Shown in pieces: positions 34,416 to 46,953 of a stretch of 64,000 nucleotides of DNA (position 1 is its first letter; each line of letters starts with the position of its first letter). A model generated the notes under the pieces. It was not told the origin of the DNA and made no database searches. It saw only the letters and a program-made list of their open reading frames with translations. Source of the stretch: Periconia sp. R9002 (Eukaryota > Ascomycota > Dothideomycetes > Pleosporales > Periconiaceae); the NCBI GenBank assembly GCA_023627715.1, contig JAMAHW010000017.1:248001-312000 (forward strand). The letters are read 5' to 3'. The position numbers and the translations under genes were made by a program.

Positions 34416-35075
34416 GCTTGGCTAGGGTGTGATGTGCACGGCACAGAGGTAGCTATTGGTGTGGTATATAGTACCACCCCCCCCTCCATACTCCCGCACG
34501 ACCTCCATTATCTCGCTACCTAGTCATAATCTCTCTCTTCAATTCCGTACATCAAGACTTTCCTCAGCCACCAAAAATAAACAAAGAAAAAAAACGGGTA
34601 AGTACCTACCGCGCCGTCCCCTCCTGCGGACGAACGTTTCACACGCACGGACGGACGGTATGAGGGTGGGAGATGGGGTGTGTGGGTGTTAGTGGATGTA
34701 GAGGTTGGGGGAGGGGATGCGGGAGGGCGATGGGCGGTACGACTGCTATACGTAGATGCACTCTTTTGTTTGAATGGATTAGGTGGGTTATGTAGCTTGA
34801 GGGGATAATGGAGTAAGAACGCTTGTATCTATGCTTAAAAGATGGGTGTAGGTGGCGATACCTGAACGTTGAGGGCTTGGTTTGGTTTGGGTTAAGACTG
34901 CGTAGTGATGTTTGCATGTTGTATTCCTCACGATGCTGCGCGAGGACACGGAAAGATCTTGGGAAGTTATGCTTGCGGAATACATACATAGCATATTTTC
35001 ATGATGCGTTCAACTCGTTATAAGACTTATATTCAAAAAGATTACCTTTTTTCGGAAATAGGAAAGAAACCCCAT

Positions 35076-36128
35076 TCAAACACCTCGCGGCGGCTCCTCG
35101 AAATTTACATTATCATGTGCAGTAGCACCCGCCGGCCTCGCGTGGCCCTCGACCTCAAAATCCCAGGGCGCTCTATAAACCCCATCCTTCGACCCAGCTT
35201 CCACTCCTATCGTCGTCGTTATCGTCGGGGACGACGGAGCCAAACCATCGCTCCTCAGCACCTGCGTCCCTTGCAACGAAGAAGAAGCAACCCTCCGCCT
35301 CAAGAGAGCCGGATTCGACGAATCCCCTCCATTTCTTGGCGTCGCCAACGAAAAAGACTCCTCACACGTGCAGCTCGGATACTGCGTGATGAACAGCAAC
35401 TGATTGAGGACGTAGAACTCGAGCTTGAGCTTGATGCTGTAGACGACGGGCTTGTACGTCGTCTGGATGTCGAAGTTATCTGTGAACTCTGTGACGAGCA
35501 GGCTCGCGTCGAGCGCGACGACGAGGACATTGACGAGGATGAGGTGGCGGATGATTTTCTTCTCGCGGGGGCCTCGGAACTCGAGGATGTGGCTGAGCGT
35601 GGAGAAGGCGGCCCAGATGTAGATGCCTGAGATGATGGATTCCTGGAGGAAGAAGCCGCTGAGTTGAATTTTTTCGTAGATGGAGAAGGCCGTGTCGAGG
35701 GAGGAGATCTCGGTGCGGACGTTGATGATGAGGTATAAGGTTGATACCGGGATGTGGAGGATGAGGACGTTGGTTATGATCATAATGAGCACCCACCGGG
35801 TTTTTCGTCGGTTGCTGAAGAGGTGGAGGCGTGAGTAGAGGACGACGGCTTGTCCAGTGACCATGGCCCACCATCCTAGGACAATGATACAGCACATGGG
35901 GACATTGGGCGCCAGGCCGAACATACGCAGGAGCACAGCCGTGGCATGGACCGGGATGCCCATACAAGCCACGAGCATGCTCCAGAAATAGAGCCCCTTG
36001 TGCCGTTTGAAGCGGTGGAAGATGGAGAAAAGGATCTCTATCGAAGAGAAGACCGAGATTCCGAAGAAACCAGCTATAGTCATCGCCCGAGGGAGCGACG
36101 GAAGCACGGGGGCAGACTCACCCGGCAT
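35076..36128 (-). CDS. Multi-pass integral membrane protein, DUF7703-like
   Basis: Single exon. The open frame continues to an upstream ATG at 36281 (401 aa), but the ATG at 36128 (MPGESAPVLPSLP) gives 350 aa and places the usual short N-terminus before the first membrane helix. About seven hydrophobic helices follow: MTIAGFFGISVFSSIEILF, GLYFWSMLVACMGIPVHA, CCIIVLGWWAMVTGQAVV, WVLIMIITNVLILHIPVS, SGFFLQESIISGIYIWAAF, LILVNVLVVALDASLLV and a last stretch near KLKLEFYVLNQLLF. This layout and the GLYFWS and TGQAVVLYSRL motifs match a fungal family of rhodopsin-like membrane proteins of unknown function. The tail of about 90 residues is hydrophilic and Ser/Pro-rich, probably cytosolic. A role as sensor is only conjecture. 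Confidence 0.8.
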   Translation of the reverse strand: MPGESAPVLPSLPRAMTIAGFFGISVFSSIEILFSIFHRFKRHKGLYFWSMLVACMGIPVHATAVLLRMFGLAPNVPMCCIIVLGWWAMVTGQAVVLYSRLHLFSNRRKTRWVLIMIITNVLILHIPVSTLYLIINVRTEISSLDTAFSIYEKIQLSGFFLQESIISGIYIWAAFSTLSHILEFRGPREKKIIRHLILVNVLVVALDASLLVTEFTDNFDIQTTYKPVVYSIKLKLEFYVLNQLLFITQYPSCTCEESFSLATPRNGGDSSNPALLRRRVASSSLQGTQVLRSDGLAPSSPTITTTIGVEAGSKDGVYRAPWDFEVEGHARPAGATAHDNVNFEEPPRGV

Positions 36129-38071
36129 GCTGCATCGGGATTGAGCAAGAATAGGGCGACCTTCAAGAACAGCTGCGGTGAGCGAAAAGGTCAAGCCTGC
36201 ATGGGTAGGTGCGGGCTTCCCCGGAATCTCGTACGGGGAGGATAATGTGGTAGGTAGTGGGAGTTTCAGGGTGGATACCAACGGGGTGTTAACGAGTTTC
36301 CTGGGTTCTGTTGAGATGGCATATGATCAATTCCCCGCCGAGAACTCCTCGTAACTAATGACAGATATGCTGATCGTGTGGTTATATGATTCTCGAACCG
36401 GGGATTATCCGCAGAAACCATGAAAGGGGAAGGTGTGCCGCATTACATCAGACAAGCGGCTGAGCGTAGCCGTGGGTATATAAAAGTCGGCGGACATGGA
36501 CCGACAGTGAAGTGTGTACCGTAAAAATCTCGACAATACCGTTCGTCGGCTACTTGCTTCAGCCCCACTGAATACGATAACTCACCAACTAGAGATATGT
36601 GCGAACCAGGACGACGGGTTTGCCCTGCATTGTCGCGGTTCTACGGTACAATGGTAGTAAGTGAGCCGGACCAATCTGCTCCAGCCATCCCTCACTAAGC
36701 ATCACTAGTGACAGAACGGCGTTCTGCGCTTGACAGATATCAGTTCATGTCACCATCGTAAAGTTTGCTTTTTGCGTAAACGAACGCATAGTTAACAAGT
36801 AGCAATCCAGACAGTAAAAGCATCTTCTGCGCTTCACCTTTGAGGAATCGTCCCGGTAGGTAGGTCCGTGGACCCGGGCGTGCAGTTTGGCAGTTCAAAT
36901 TGCATTAGTACAAAGCTTCTTCTTCATTCTTCGCTGAAAGAAGGTAACTGATACTCTATGCGCGAGCACCTAAGGTGAAGAGAAAGAATCGTAGCATTGA
37001 TTTGTTGGTGGGAGGTAGATGGTCTTGATCCAATCCAGTAACGCAAGAACGACTAACTAACCCCTTACGTCATCTTCATCACATGTGCAATGAGTCACGC
37101 CTGTGTTCATTCGAGCCTGGACGTCTTCTTGTAATGCTTTATTGTGTGTCTATGTAAGCCACCGTCTTATGCAGTGATACCATTCTTCTTTTTTTCATAT
37201 AAACATGAAGGGTATAGCGCAAGATGCGGAGCAAGAGAGTTGAGTAGAAACGATACAGATGGAGAAACACAAACAAAGACAAGAGGTAATGTTGGCAAGT
37301 ATACCGAAAACGCGATGAAGAAGCGACGACCATGTGAACAATGCTTGTGAGAAGTGATATAAGTAGTACTAATACAAAAGTCTTTGGAAAAGAGTAGAAG
37401 ACATTCAAACGAAAAACATGCCATCGCGAAACAAAAACGCAATATATGCAGCAAAAAAACGAGTCTATAAAGGTAAAAAAGCGCTGCGTGTCAACGATAA
37501 ACAGGATGAAGAAAGAAAGAGGAGGGGTATTTTTTTTTCTTCTCCGGAGGGAAAAAAACAATGAAGAAAAAAACGAAGAAATCCGGAAAAAGCAAGCATT
37601 TGGTATCCATCCATTCCCGTTGCGTAGTTGGCGAGTAATCCATATCCCATATTCCATAAAACGTGTCGTTGAAAGAAGAATGGTATAAAGATTTCCCGTG
37701 TCGATGATATATTTGTTGTGCCTTTATTTTTCCCCCAAGTCGTAAAGAATTCCCAAGATCCGTTTGGAAAACCGATGCTATGCCTGCCGATGCACTATCC
37801 AACAGTAGCGAATAAGAAAGAAGAAGAAAACAATTGCTGAACCGCGAATAAAACAAAATTCGAAACGAAGAATGGAGAAGAGCAATCATAAAAGGAGACG
37901 TTGACCCGCCATGATGCGGAATCGGACGCCCCTATAAACGTCAAACGAAAGAAAGGGGAACATGAAGTGGTTGTCCAACGGGTGCGAAGGAGATCTAGTG
38001 CGGTGCTGTGAAGGATGCGTTGTCATGAAAGCGCATGGGCTAATGAGGACAATTCACGGGCATGGGCAAGC
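36129..38071. other. Intergenic, possible transcription to the right
   Basis: About 1.9 kb upstream of the membrane-protein gene and downstream of the transcription factor gene. A strong plus-strand TATA box (TATATAAAA, 36477-36485) has no confident gene behind it; see the finding at 36597. The 37.1-37.9 kb part is A-rich on the plus strand (T-rich 3' UTR of the factor gene). Confidence 0.45.
36477..36485 (+). promoter_or_regulatory. Orphan TATA box
   Basis: TATATAAAA, 120 bp before an ATG at 36597. It faces away from the membrane-protein gene and suggests a divergent transcript. Confidence 0.35.
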
Positions 38072-41000
38072 TCAGATGCCCCAAATGTCCCAACCCTTCT
38101 CCACGAGCTTGTCCAAGACGCCAATGACGCCGTCGAGAATCTCGCCGTAGCCATCGCCGCCACATCCCATGGCTGCACTGGCGGGGCCGGAGTTTGGTAG
38201 AGATGCAACGTTGTCTAATGTGTCCAAAGGCGCGTTCCTCAAGCGCATCTTCACCCATTGCATGAGTACACCGCAGCCTTGTTGCCATTGAGTAATGTCG
38301 CGCGGCCAGTGAGATACCATTCCAAGGATACTAATGTCCACGAGAGCAGTATCGAGGAAGCCCATTACCGTCATAGTGGTCTCTGAGTGCATCATGCTGG
38401 TATTTGGCGTAGAGGGCACTTGGGACGTGAGCTGTTCCGGAAGCGCAAAGAGCGCGCTAGGGTGGGCTGGGTTGGGTGTAGATTCTGGAGCGTCGATTCC
38501 AAGATGATCTGAGCCTGAGGAAAAGGCGTGTGGGGCCGACAACGAGGGATGCAAAGGGTACTGAAGAGGCGGGTGACCTGTGTTGAGATGCGTACTGGCA
38601 GCAACCGTGACCGCCCACACAACGAGCGCGGCATAGTAAAGTCCCATGTCAGGCCCAAGCTCAAGGCGAAGATCTTGATTGTGTGCTGCAAATGCATTTT
38701 GAAGTATCTCAATAGCCAGCTTCAAAGCGTCCTTGACGGATTCGTCTTGCGCACTAGTAGGATCGGACCATAAGCCGCCGACCCATGACCGGAGGGATGC
38801 CTTGTACGATTCAAAGATTTGAGGTGACGTCACCTTCTCAGACAGGATCCAGGTTTCGCCCGACACGGCGAGAAGGGGCCGGACGGGAGTGCATTGAACC
38901 AGTTTGGACGTGAGGAGCTGATGCTTGGTGGTAGCCGAATCACTCAGCAGATGGTCAATAGTAACACACTGGGGTTGCGCAAAGGGATTGTAGTGAGTTG
39001 TGATGAGGAGCGAGGACTGGAAAATATCAAAGGCAGTACCAGCCAGGTCCGAAGTGACTTGGTACACATATATCGGCGAGTGGATTTGCTGTTGAGCTTC
39101 GATCGCCCACGACGCAACATTGGGCGCATCCCAAAGAGCTGTGTGAGATGGGAATGGCAGATCGAACCCAGACAATTGGGTGAGTGGTTGTTGGGAGCTG
39201 CGAGCCAACAGCGTGACCTGCTCGCATTCCAAGATGTAGCAGCCGAGGAGCAAGCGCTGCTGGATGGAAAGTTCGACCCACTGTGTCCAGAGCTCGAAAG
39301 TAGCGTTCTCTGGCTGAGTGACGTCGCTAAGAATGTCGGCAATGCTTGAAGTCACGGCTCGGGAATTCTGGCATAGCTGAGTGGGATCAGTCGACGTCCA
39401 CAGACCCGCGCGCTAATCTACTTACATGGCGGTACACTGTTTCGAAGCGCGACGAGAGTGACTTGGCTGCTCGTCGCGCACGGTACTGCGATAGGACTTC
39501 GACGAGAAATAGTGCCTGCCAATCGCATGTGCGATCCACTTCCGTCATGACGCTGAATTCCCTCTGCGGAGATGTTAGCCAATGTTCCCAAGGGGAAGGG
39601 GTAAGGACAGTAGAGGGTGACGTACCTGACCAAGCAACTTCATGCACCGGTCGTGCAGGATTCGCGATTTTCGTTTGACGCTCGGATCGTTCGAATACTG
39701 CCCGCCGATGGCGATGGCGGCCGCGTGAAGCATAGGCGTTGGCGCTATGCTTTCAAATGAAGCGCGGTGTATGACGGGAAAGTGGGGGTGAAAGTGTCTC
39801 CAGTAGTTACTCAGATATTGATCATATGGATAAGTGTTTGCGATTTGGCCCATACCGTAGGATTGTTCAGGGAAGAGGAACTCTTGCTCCTCCTGATCTC
39901 TCTGCGCCAACGTCTTGGGGCCATAATTCCCATACGCCATCGTGTCGACGCCAGCCGCCATGGGCATGGTCGTCATCGGGTACGAAGTGTTCATATAAGG
40001 CATGTGAGTGGGTGCAGGACTCTTGTCGTTCGAATTCCACGCGTAGGCCATGGTCGATGTGGCCGAGGTGGGGGATCGGGATGGAAAGGACCAAGGCTGC
40101 GGCTCGTTGTAGGAGGCGTTGGAAGAAGTCCTTGTGCGCATCGCCCCAGGGCCGTAGGGAGGGTTCGCAAACATGTTGGCGTAGTCACCCTGGTGGGGGA
40201 TCGGAGAGGCATACCCGCTCGACGAAGAGTAGTTGGGTGACTGGCTGAAAGGGTCAGTCCAGCCGATGTTGGACGTCTGGAGAGGATCCACGGCCACCGG
40301 AAGCGCGGGAGCCTGTCGCGCAGGGAATGAAGATTGGTGTTTGGCATTGCTGTAACTACAAGTAAGTGGTTGTCGCGAAAAGAGGTAACATGATACGAAT
40401 GCAAAGGAAGAAGGAAAGGAAGGAAAGGAAAAGAAGGAGAGACAATGTGATCTGTTGTGTTGCGAAACTCACTTCAAACCGGGAGAAGATTTTGAACTAG
40501 GAGAAGAACGAGGAGGAAGACCAAAAGCTGAAGAAGGCAAACGAGGAGTACGAAACTGGTTGGGGTTATACCTGTCTGATGCCGGTTCCGGCATGGGAGA
40601 AGCGGACGGATGGTAGTAAGGCGCGTGCGGAGTCGAGGAGATGGTGGGCGTGGTCATGGGAGCGACAGGAGCAGAGACGGGCACCTCTGCTTCTCCTGTA
40701 CTTTCCGGGCTGTAGACTGAAGCCTGTGGAGAACTGGCTTCCGGTTCGTTGCTGGCACGGGTCAGTCAGTACACTTTTATCCTTGGACCGATGGACGGTG
40801 AAGTAGTTGCGCTTACTGTCGCTCCTGGTGGCGCTGGAGAAGGTCTATCCGGTAGAAAGGTTTCCCGCATCCTGGAAATTCGCACTGAAGAGCATCTTGG
40901 GCGTGATTTTTCTGGTGACGCCTGCCAATGGGGTTAGTCTCGTGGTAGGCAAGGGTGGTCTGGAGGAAGGGTACCTGAGATGTTCTGCTCGAGTGTACGA

Positions 41001-41518
41001 CTACAGTCACAGGTTAGTATATTGGACCGATGTAAGGCGTCAAACGGTGCGGCACAAAGACACGCGAGCGGCGTAGGAGGTGGTACGGGAGAGGAGCGGG
41101 ACGTGATCGTGTTGGAGCATCAGGGCGTAGCGAAGCGGGAGAGGATCTGACTTACCCGACCGCACTCGCAATTGTGCACCTTGAGGCCTTTTTTCGCTTT
41201 ACTGATGCGCCCAGTCCTGGTGTAGTGGACCGAGTCCTGCATGGAGTGTGAGGAGGGGCTCGCAGAGCGTTGCATGGTGGGACTGTCGACGAGGGAAGAA
41301 GAGTTGCGAGGCTGCTTTCTGGTTCCTAGTCGCCGGCGAGAAGAGGCAGGTTTGGCAGGGTCAACACGCTCATCCGAGGACTGTGAATCACGGCGGCGGC
41401 GGCGAGCAGAGGCTGATGACGAGGCTTGGTGGGAGTGTTGTTCTTGTTGATGTTGTTGCTGCTGGTGGTGGATAGGTGTGGCCAACGGGCGGCCGCTCAG
41501 CTCATTGGGATTCGACAT
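38072..41518 (-). CDS. C2H2 zinc-finger transcription factor with fungal-specific TF domain
   Basis: Seven exons: 41518-41156, 41000-40975, 40921-40817, 40751-40473, 40355-39626, 39563-39426, 39367-38072; 978 aa. Two adjacent C2H2 fingers bind DNA: C117-x-C119-x12-H132-x3-H136 and C143-x4-C148-x12-H161-x3-H165. The CECGRSYTRAEHLRRH and CGKPFYRIDLLQRHQERH blocks match the AmdX/Klf1-like fungal class. Before them lie Gln/His- and Ser/Arg-rich segments (basic nuclear-localisation candidates such as ARRRRRDSQSS). A Pro/Ser-rich linker follows, then from about 445 (YWRHFHPHFPVIHRASF) the fungal transcription-factor middle domain. The second exon is only 26 nt and encodes part of finger 1. The gene has 12 kb of gene-free DNA upstream, common for developmental or nutrient regulators. 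The regulated pathway is unknown. Confidence 0.92.
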
Positions 41519-42249
41519 GGCTGACTGAGGCGGATGGGGGGGCAAGTATATATCTATCTACGAGGGGTAGGGGTATGTGGAAGAGGGGAGGGGGAGGGTG
41601 TAGCGTAGGTAGAGCCGCAAGTGGAGCGGACGGAAAAAGATGGCAGATGGGATGGATAGGGCTGGTGAAGGGTAGACGGCGATGGAGCCAGATGGGGTAG
41701 TACAGCAGATGGGGGAAGGGTAGGTAGGGTAGGGGAGGTAGGTAGCTAGATGATCATGTTTCGCACAGGGCAGCGGAGTCGTTTTTGGAGAGGCGGATTC
41801 GGGGGACGAAGCGCAAGATGAAGACGACGATGGGAGACAGGGAGCGCGACTAGGGCAGGGCCACGGCGGTTCCAATTTGGGTTCTGACGATAGATGGGAT
41901 GGATGGATGGAGGGATGGGATAGATGCTGCGCCCGCGTGGTGCTTGTGTGGAGCTTGGAGCTTGGAAGGGGACCTGTAAATATCTACGGGCTGTGCCTGA
42001 GCTAAGCTCGGGGTGGACTGTAGGTGGTCTGTGGTCCACGAGGGGATACAGTCAGTCAGTCAGTTAGAGATGCAGCAGATGCAGCAGAGACAGAGGCAGA
42101 TGCAGAGAGGCAGGCGAAGGCGAAGGCAGGCTGCAGGTCCCATGCTGCCATGATGCCGCCCTATCCTCGAAGCCGGGAGGAGAGGAGGGAGAAGGATGGG
42201 TGTCGTGCAGGGGTCCAGGATGGGGGAGACATGGGAGTAGGGGGGGCGA

Positions 42250-42281
42250 CAGGGCAGAGCAGGGCAGGGCAGGGCAGGGCT
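42250..42281. repeat. (GGGCA)n repeat
   Basis: About six units of GGGCA, one interrupted. Confidence 0.9.
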
Positions 42282-42654
42282 CGCCAATGGCGAAGAACAA
42301 ACTCATCTCATGTCGGTAACAGATGTGGAGCGGCCGGGTGGGAAAGCTTGAGCCAGCCCTTGATGCCCACACCACGTCCATCCACCCCGACGACTGACTG
42401 ACTCCGTGGACAGAGGACAGACCGACTGACAGAAAGTACTGTACAGTACCCTTCTACGCATGCATCGTGGACCGTGGACTCGTCTTCAAGGAGGAGATGA
42501 GAAACGCAACCGAACCGTTCCAGTAGCCGCGCTGAGGGCAACAGGGCATCTGAGCTCCACCGTCCCCCCTCAGGGGCTTCGGGTTCTCAGTGGGCGGTGC
42601 CCGCGCCAGCTTGCGGACCGTTCCCGCACCATTCATCCATCCATCCTTTCTTTC

Positions 42655-42683
42655 GTTCATTCATTCATTCATTCATTCATTCA
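42655..42683. repeat. (TTCA)n microsatellite
   Basis: Seven units of TTCA. Confidence 0.95.
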
Positions 42684-45600
42684 GAGGTCGACGGTCGAGG
42701 GCGAGTGGGAAGACGAGAGGAAACAGCGCGCGCTGCTTCTCTCTCGCTTCTCTGTCTGATAGACTGGTACAACAATAACGTTACATACTTAGCAAGCACA
42801 CTAGCCCGAATCGCGACTAGCAGCACAGTAATGCTGCTAAGAGTAGAAAGACGGGCGTCCCGTGCGCACCAATCGCATCACGTGTGCGGTGGAAATAGCT
42901 CGAGTAGCTAAATATCAAGACGCTAACACGGCTGCTCAGCCCTCTTACTGCACCCTCCGCCATCACTAACTACTATACTGGGTATATCTGCCTACCATGG
43001 ATGGCTATTTTGCACTCCCCCCATAGCGTGCTTACTACATGGCCCTTTCCAGTTACCTCATTCCATCATGGTCCAACTGCAGATTACTGTCCAACAGACA
43101 CACTGACAAAGCATCCCTTTTCTAAATCGGTGCGCCGTGGCCACCTCACTCGCATGCCATTGGATACCTGCCTTCGTACGGCTGAGTGTGTAGGATCCAG
43201 ACGGGTATTTGGCAGAATCTCACCACAAAAAGCAATTCTCTCCCTTGACTTGCTGGTAGCCGCTACTGAGTCGTGCACCCATCGCAACCTTAATCAAACA
43301 GTAATAACATGGCCAAAATGGGCTCAATTTGCTTTGTCCGGCACCGCCTGGTTGGCCGAGAGCGAGCAACGTGCTCCAGAGCCATTGCAGCCGCCCTGGG
43401 CCAGGGTTGCCTTGCCTTACCAAACCACCCTACCCTACCCTACCCTTGCCCCCCTGCATGGCCAGGAAAGGAATCGGGTCGAAGGCTCTAGTGCGCACAC
43501 AGTGGAGTACCGCTAGCAGGCCCACTCCCAATTCCACCGACGGCTGGCACGTCGATCAACAAACCCACTGCTCAGTGCTTTCATGGCTGAGAAGAGCGTG
43601 GGTGCGTGTGCGCAGCACGGAGCGGCAAAGAGAGGCAGGGCCTGCGGGGGATAGGTAGCACTATGTACTTGGTAGTCGATAGATGGGATAGAATGGGACG
43701 GTATTGCATGGTATGGCATGCAGCTTGGTTTGGCAGCCCGTAACGCAACGGACACTTTTGGCGGAGAATGTGCACTGGTTAGTTAGCCTCAGTACGACAC
43801 GACATACAGCACTTAGTGTACACGCTTAGTAGGACCGCAATGTCCACAGAACTATTCTTGCGCGGGTCGACAGTGATAACGACAATGAGGATGGATGAGG
43901 AAGATGGCACCGGACATGTGCACAGTGAGTGTAGCGAATTGGCTTTGCTCTCAAGCAATGATGCGAATGAATCGATGCCACCGGCAGAGTCGTCGAGGCT
44001 CGACCATGACGGCATGTCAAAAGGGTTTCGCAGCTGTCAGCATCGGGGAGCGGTCATGCCGCACGGCGCACGCACGTTGGACGCGGCTATTAATGGCCTG
44101 CACCCATGCTGGTCCGTGATGCTGGGTGGTCGATGCGAAGCTGCCACAAATCTCCACACGGACTGCACCCTTCACGCCAAGCCCTCCCGCAGAGGCCGCA
44201 AGGCTGCTCGAGAAGGGGTGGCCTGAAACCATGCTGGGTCGACCAAAGCTTGGAAGCCTGGCAAAACACGTCAAGCTCCCGTCTGCTAGTCCTCTAGCTA
44301 GAGCGAGCGAGCTAGTCAACGAACCACCACCGACTCGCGACACCACACCCAGTGGCTACAAAGTATCAACACACGCAGATAGGTACTGAGAGCAGCACAT
44401 GGACGATAAGCGGTAGATGGAGTTAACTATGCACGCGTATGTAAGCGAACTAGAACTCGTCGCCGTGGGCGGCCTCCCAACGACTGGAAACGTTTACCAA
44501 ACGCGCATCTGCCGGACATATCAGAATGGAGAACCAGTAGGTAGGTAGTCATACTAGGTACAGTCGATACTACTAAGTAGTGAGGGTGTTGATGACATGA
44601 CACAGCTCACTGCATCGACGCGCAAGTGGCTGCATGCTGCATCATCCTGTCTGCACTACTGTACTCACTGGTTGTTAGTTTAGGTACGGTTCATCAACTC
44701 ACACCAGTTGATACGTCACAGACTCCCAGGCTCACTCACCGGTTTTGGTGGCTCGAGCGCCCACGGCCCTGTGTGGGTGTCTGTGTGTTTGCGACCAAAA
44801 CTTAGAAACGCAAAGGCAGAATAGGGGTCCCGGCGGGTATTCAGTGCTGCCGAATGGTGCCACCATTCCGCGCATCGTTACTGACTAGATGCCGTTTAGT
44901 GTTCGAAGCCATTGTGCACGGAAATAAATCGACCTCAGGACGTGAGGTAGTATTGATCCATGTTCCCATCCCAGCACGCAGGTGGAACGCAGAATCAACT
45001 GGCATGAGATCGTCCAGAGGCAAAATTAAAGCATAACAGTCAATATAGTTGTGTATCTCATGCAAACATTGACATTATGGGACGAGAACACGCAGAGATG
45101 CAGTGGGGTGGTTGGGTCTCGCGGAACATGCCCAGTAAAGAGCAACAGCACGTGATGGTGTACAACAGGCCGCCTAGAGAGGTTAGTCTCCCGCTACTTA
45201 GATAATCAGCCCCTCACCATCAACGCTACCAAGCAGTTGGGATTCCGAAGGGCAAGGCGAAACTCTGACATGAACGCACCAGACGTGAGGTGGGTTGGGA
45301 TGACTTTTTTCCGCCGCATCCGACACAGCGGCTTTTGATTGCTCTATGCTTGCACCATCGTGGCTGCCAGGGAGCCGCTGTAGGAGACTGCTTTTGCCAG
45401 ACCAATGACACTTCTGGCGAAATCCAGCGAGAAGGGAAGGGATCGGTGGCTGGTGTGGAATCCTTTTCGCGGATTTGCCAACCCGTCTCCAACTACGGCA
45501 CCTAAAGATCAACTCGCCACATCCATAACTCGCACAAGCCATCCATCTGCATTTCATCCCCATCGTTCTGCTGTCGCGTCGGAAGGAGCGGGCTGCCCGT

Positions 45601-46935
45601 CGAGGAATTCTCCTTGGGCTCCCAACCCCCGTATTCATCGTTGGTGCAGCAGCGCTTCAAAGCTTGTCGAGACAGCATTCGGTTTCCGGACTCTGTCCTT
45701 AGCCACCTCAACTTTCCGCCTCCCGTTCCAGGTTCACCCTTTCCTTTGCGACATGCGCTGGGCTCTACACGCCAAGTTACCCTAGCCGGCTTGACTGCCC
45801 CTGTTGTCCCGTGAACCAACGGCGGCCGATCGGGATTCGAACGAGTCTTGGCTACTGCGCCAACAATCTACATAGTACAGCGCCGGACAGTGTGAGAACT
45901 CAAACCGCAGAGCGGGCATTTGCTGACGGCGGGTTGAACCCGCCATGCGACCTGCGGCGCTTGGGAGTCGCACCACGTTCGACGAGGAACTGTGAATGGG
46001 CATCTTTGCTTTCCCGCTTTCAGCTGAACCCAGGCCGGAGATATGACAGAACAAGCACCGAATCTTCGCTGCTGTCCAATTGATCTGCAAGTCTTCCCAT
46101 TTGGTCAGCCTAAACGGAATTTGTATATGCTGCGCGTAGACTATACCCAACGAGTCTTCCTACTAGTCAGGTCCTGAGCTCTGAAATTACCCTCTGACTA
46201 TTCAACGACGCTACCTGTTCACTACATGGTAGCATGATGGAGACTTCTTTTGTTACTCGTCCAAATTCATCTTTTGGTTGTTCCCGGCACGCCTGGTCAT
46301 TGTTGGGCAAGCGTCCTGTTGTTAGTGAAAGCCAAGCTCTGGACCTGAACAGTAACCCGTGGCGCCCTCTGCTGGCTTTCCCTGCTCACGGTAGGGCTAT
46401 GATACAGGGGCCAGAATGTGGCACGGTAGCAAGTTTACCATGCTAACTCTTCATTGGCCAAAAGCCGGTGCAATTCTTAGCGAGTTGAGTTGGTTGAACT
46501 TGGGTTGAGGGTGTGAAATAGCTCCCTGCGCTGGCTCACATTACCAGTGCGTGAAGTCTCCACTTACGCCCTCAGTTCTACTTTGACCTCAACTCCTCGC
46601 TTCGAAGCGTCGCGTGATATACTTCTTGCGGCACTACCGTTGTTTGTACATGGTACGCGGCAAGCATAATGATGCAGTTTCGCAATCTTTATCTATGCAT
46701 CATCCGCAGATGCGCCTTGCCGTTTGAAATCGTTTGGCCTTGGTAAGAATTTCCCCGGTACATTTCGTTCCGCGAAACGGCCAAACCATTCGTCTCCAAA
46801 GCAAACGTCGTTGGTGTTGCAGTTTTGGATATACGAATCTGGACTACGGCGACCGCCAGGGGCAAGATCCCACTCCGCCCAGCACCGCGGCAGGAAGATG
46901 AGGATCGGTAGTGTATACAACTCTGTTCATCCTAT

Positions 46936-46953
46936 TATTCACGTACGTGAATA
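46936..46953. repeat. Perfect 18-bp palindrome
   Basis: TATTCACGTACGTGAATA reads the same on both strands. It contains nested ACGT cores, the central tetramer of bZIP sites, and could bind a dimeric regulator. Confidence 0.7.

Larger units (their letters stand above)
32787..35075. other. Microsatellite-rich intergenic region
   Basis: About 2.3 kb. C/A-rich from 33.24 to 33.92 kb, with CATA and CCTAT repeats; poly-G at 34.08 kb; an AAC repeat; a TAACG repeat; a G-rich stretch 34.64-34.91 kb. No credible gene. Confidence 0.5.

Noticed and set aside
35001..35630. 209-codon plus-strand ORF
   Set aside because: Antisense to the membrane-protein gene; its Glu/Asp runs come from the complementary codons.
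43001..43516. 171-codon plus-strand ORF
   Set aside because: Overlapped by equally long frames on the other strand and has no domain or coding-like bias that I can see.
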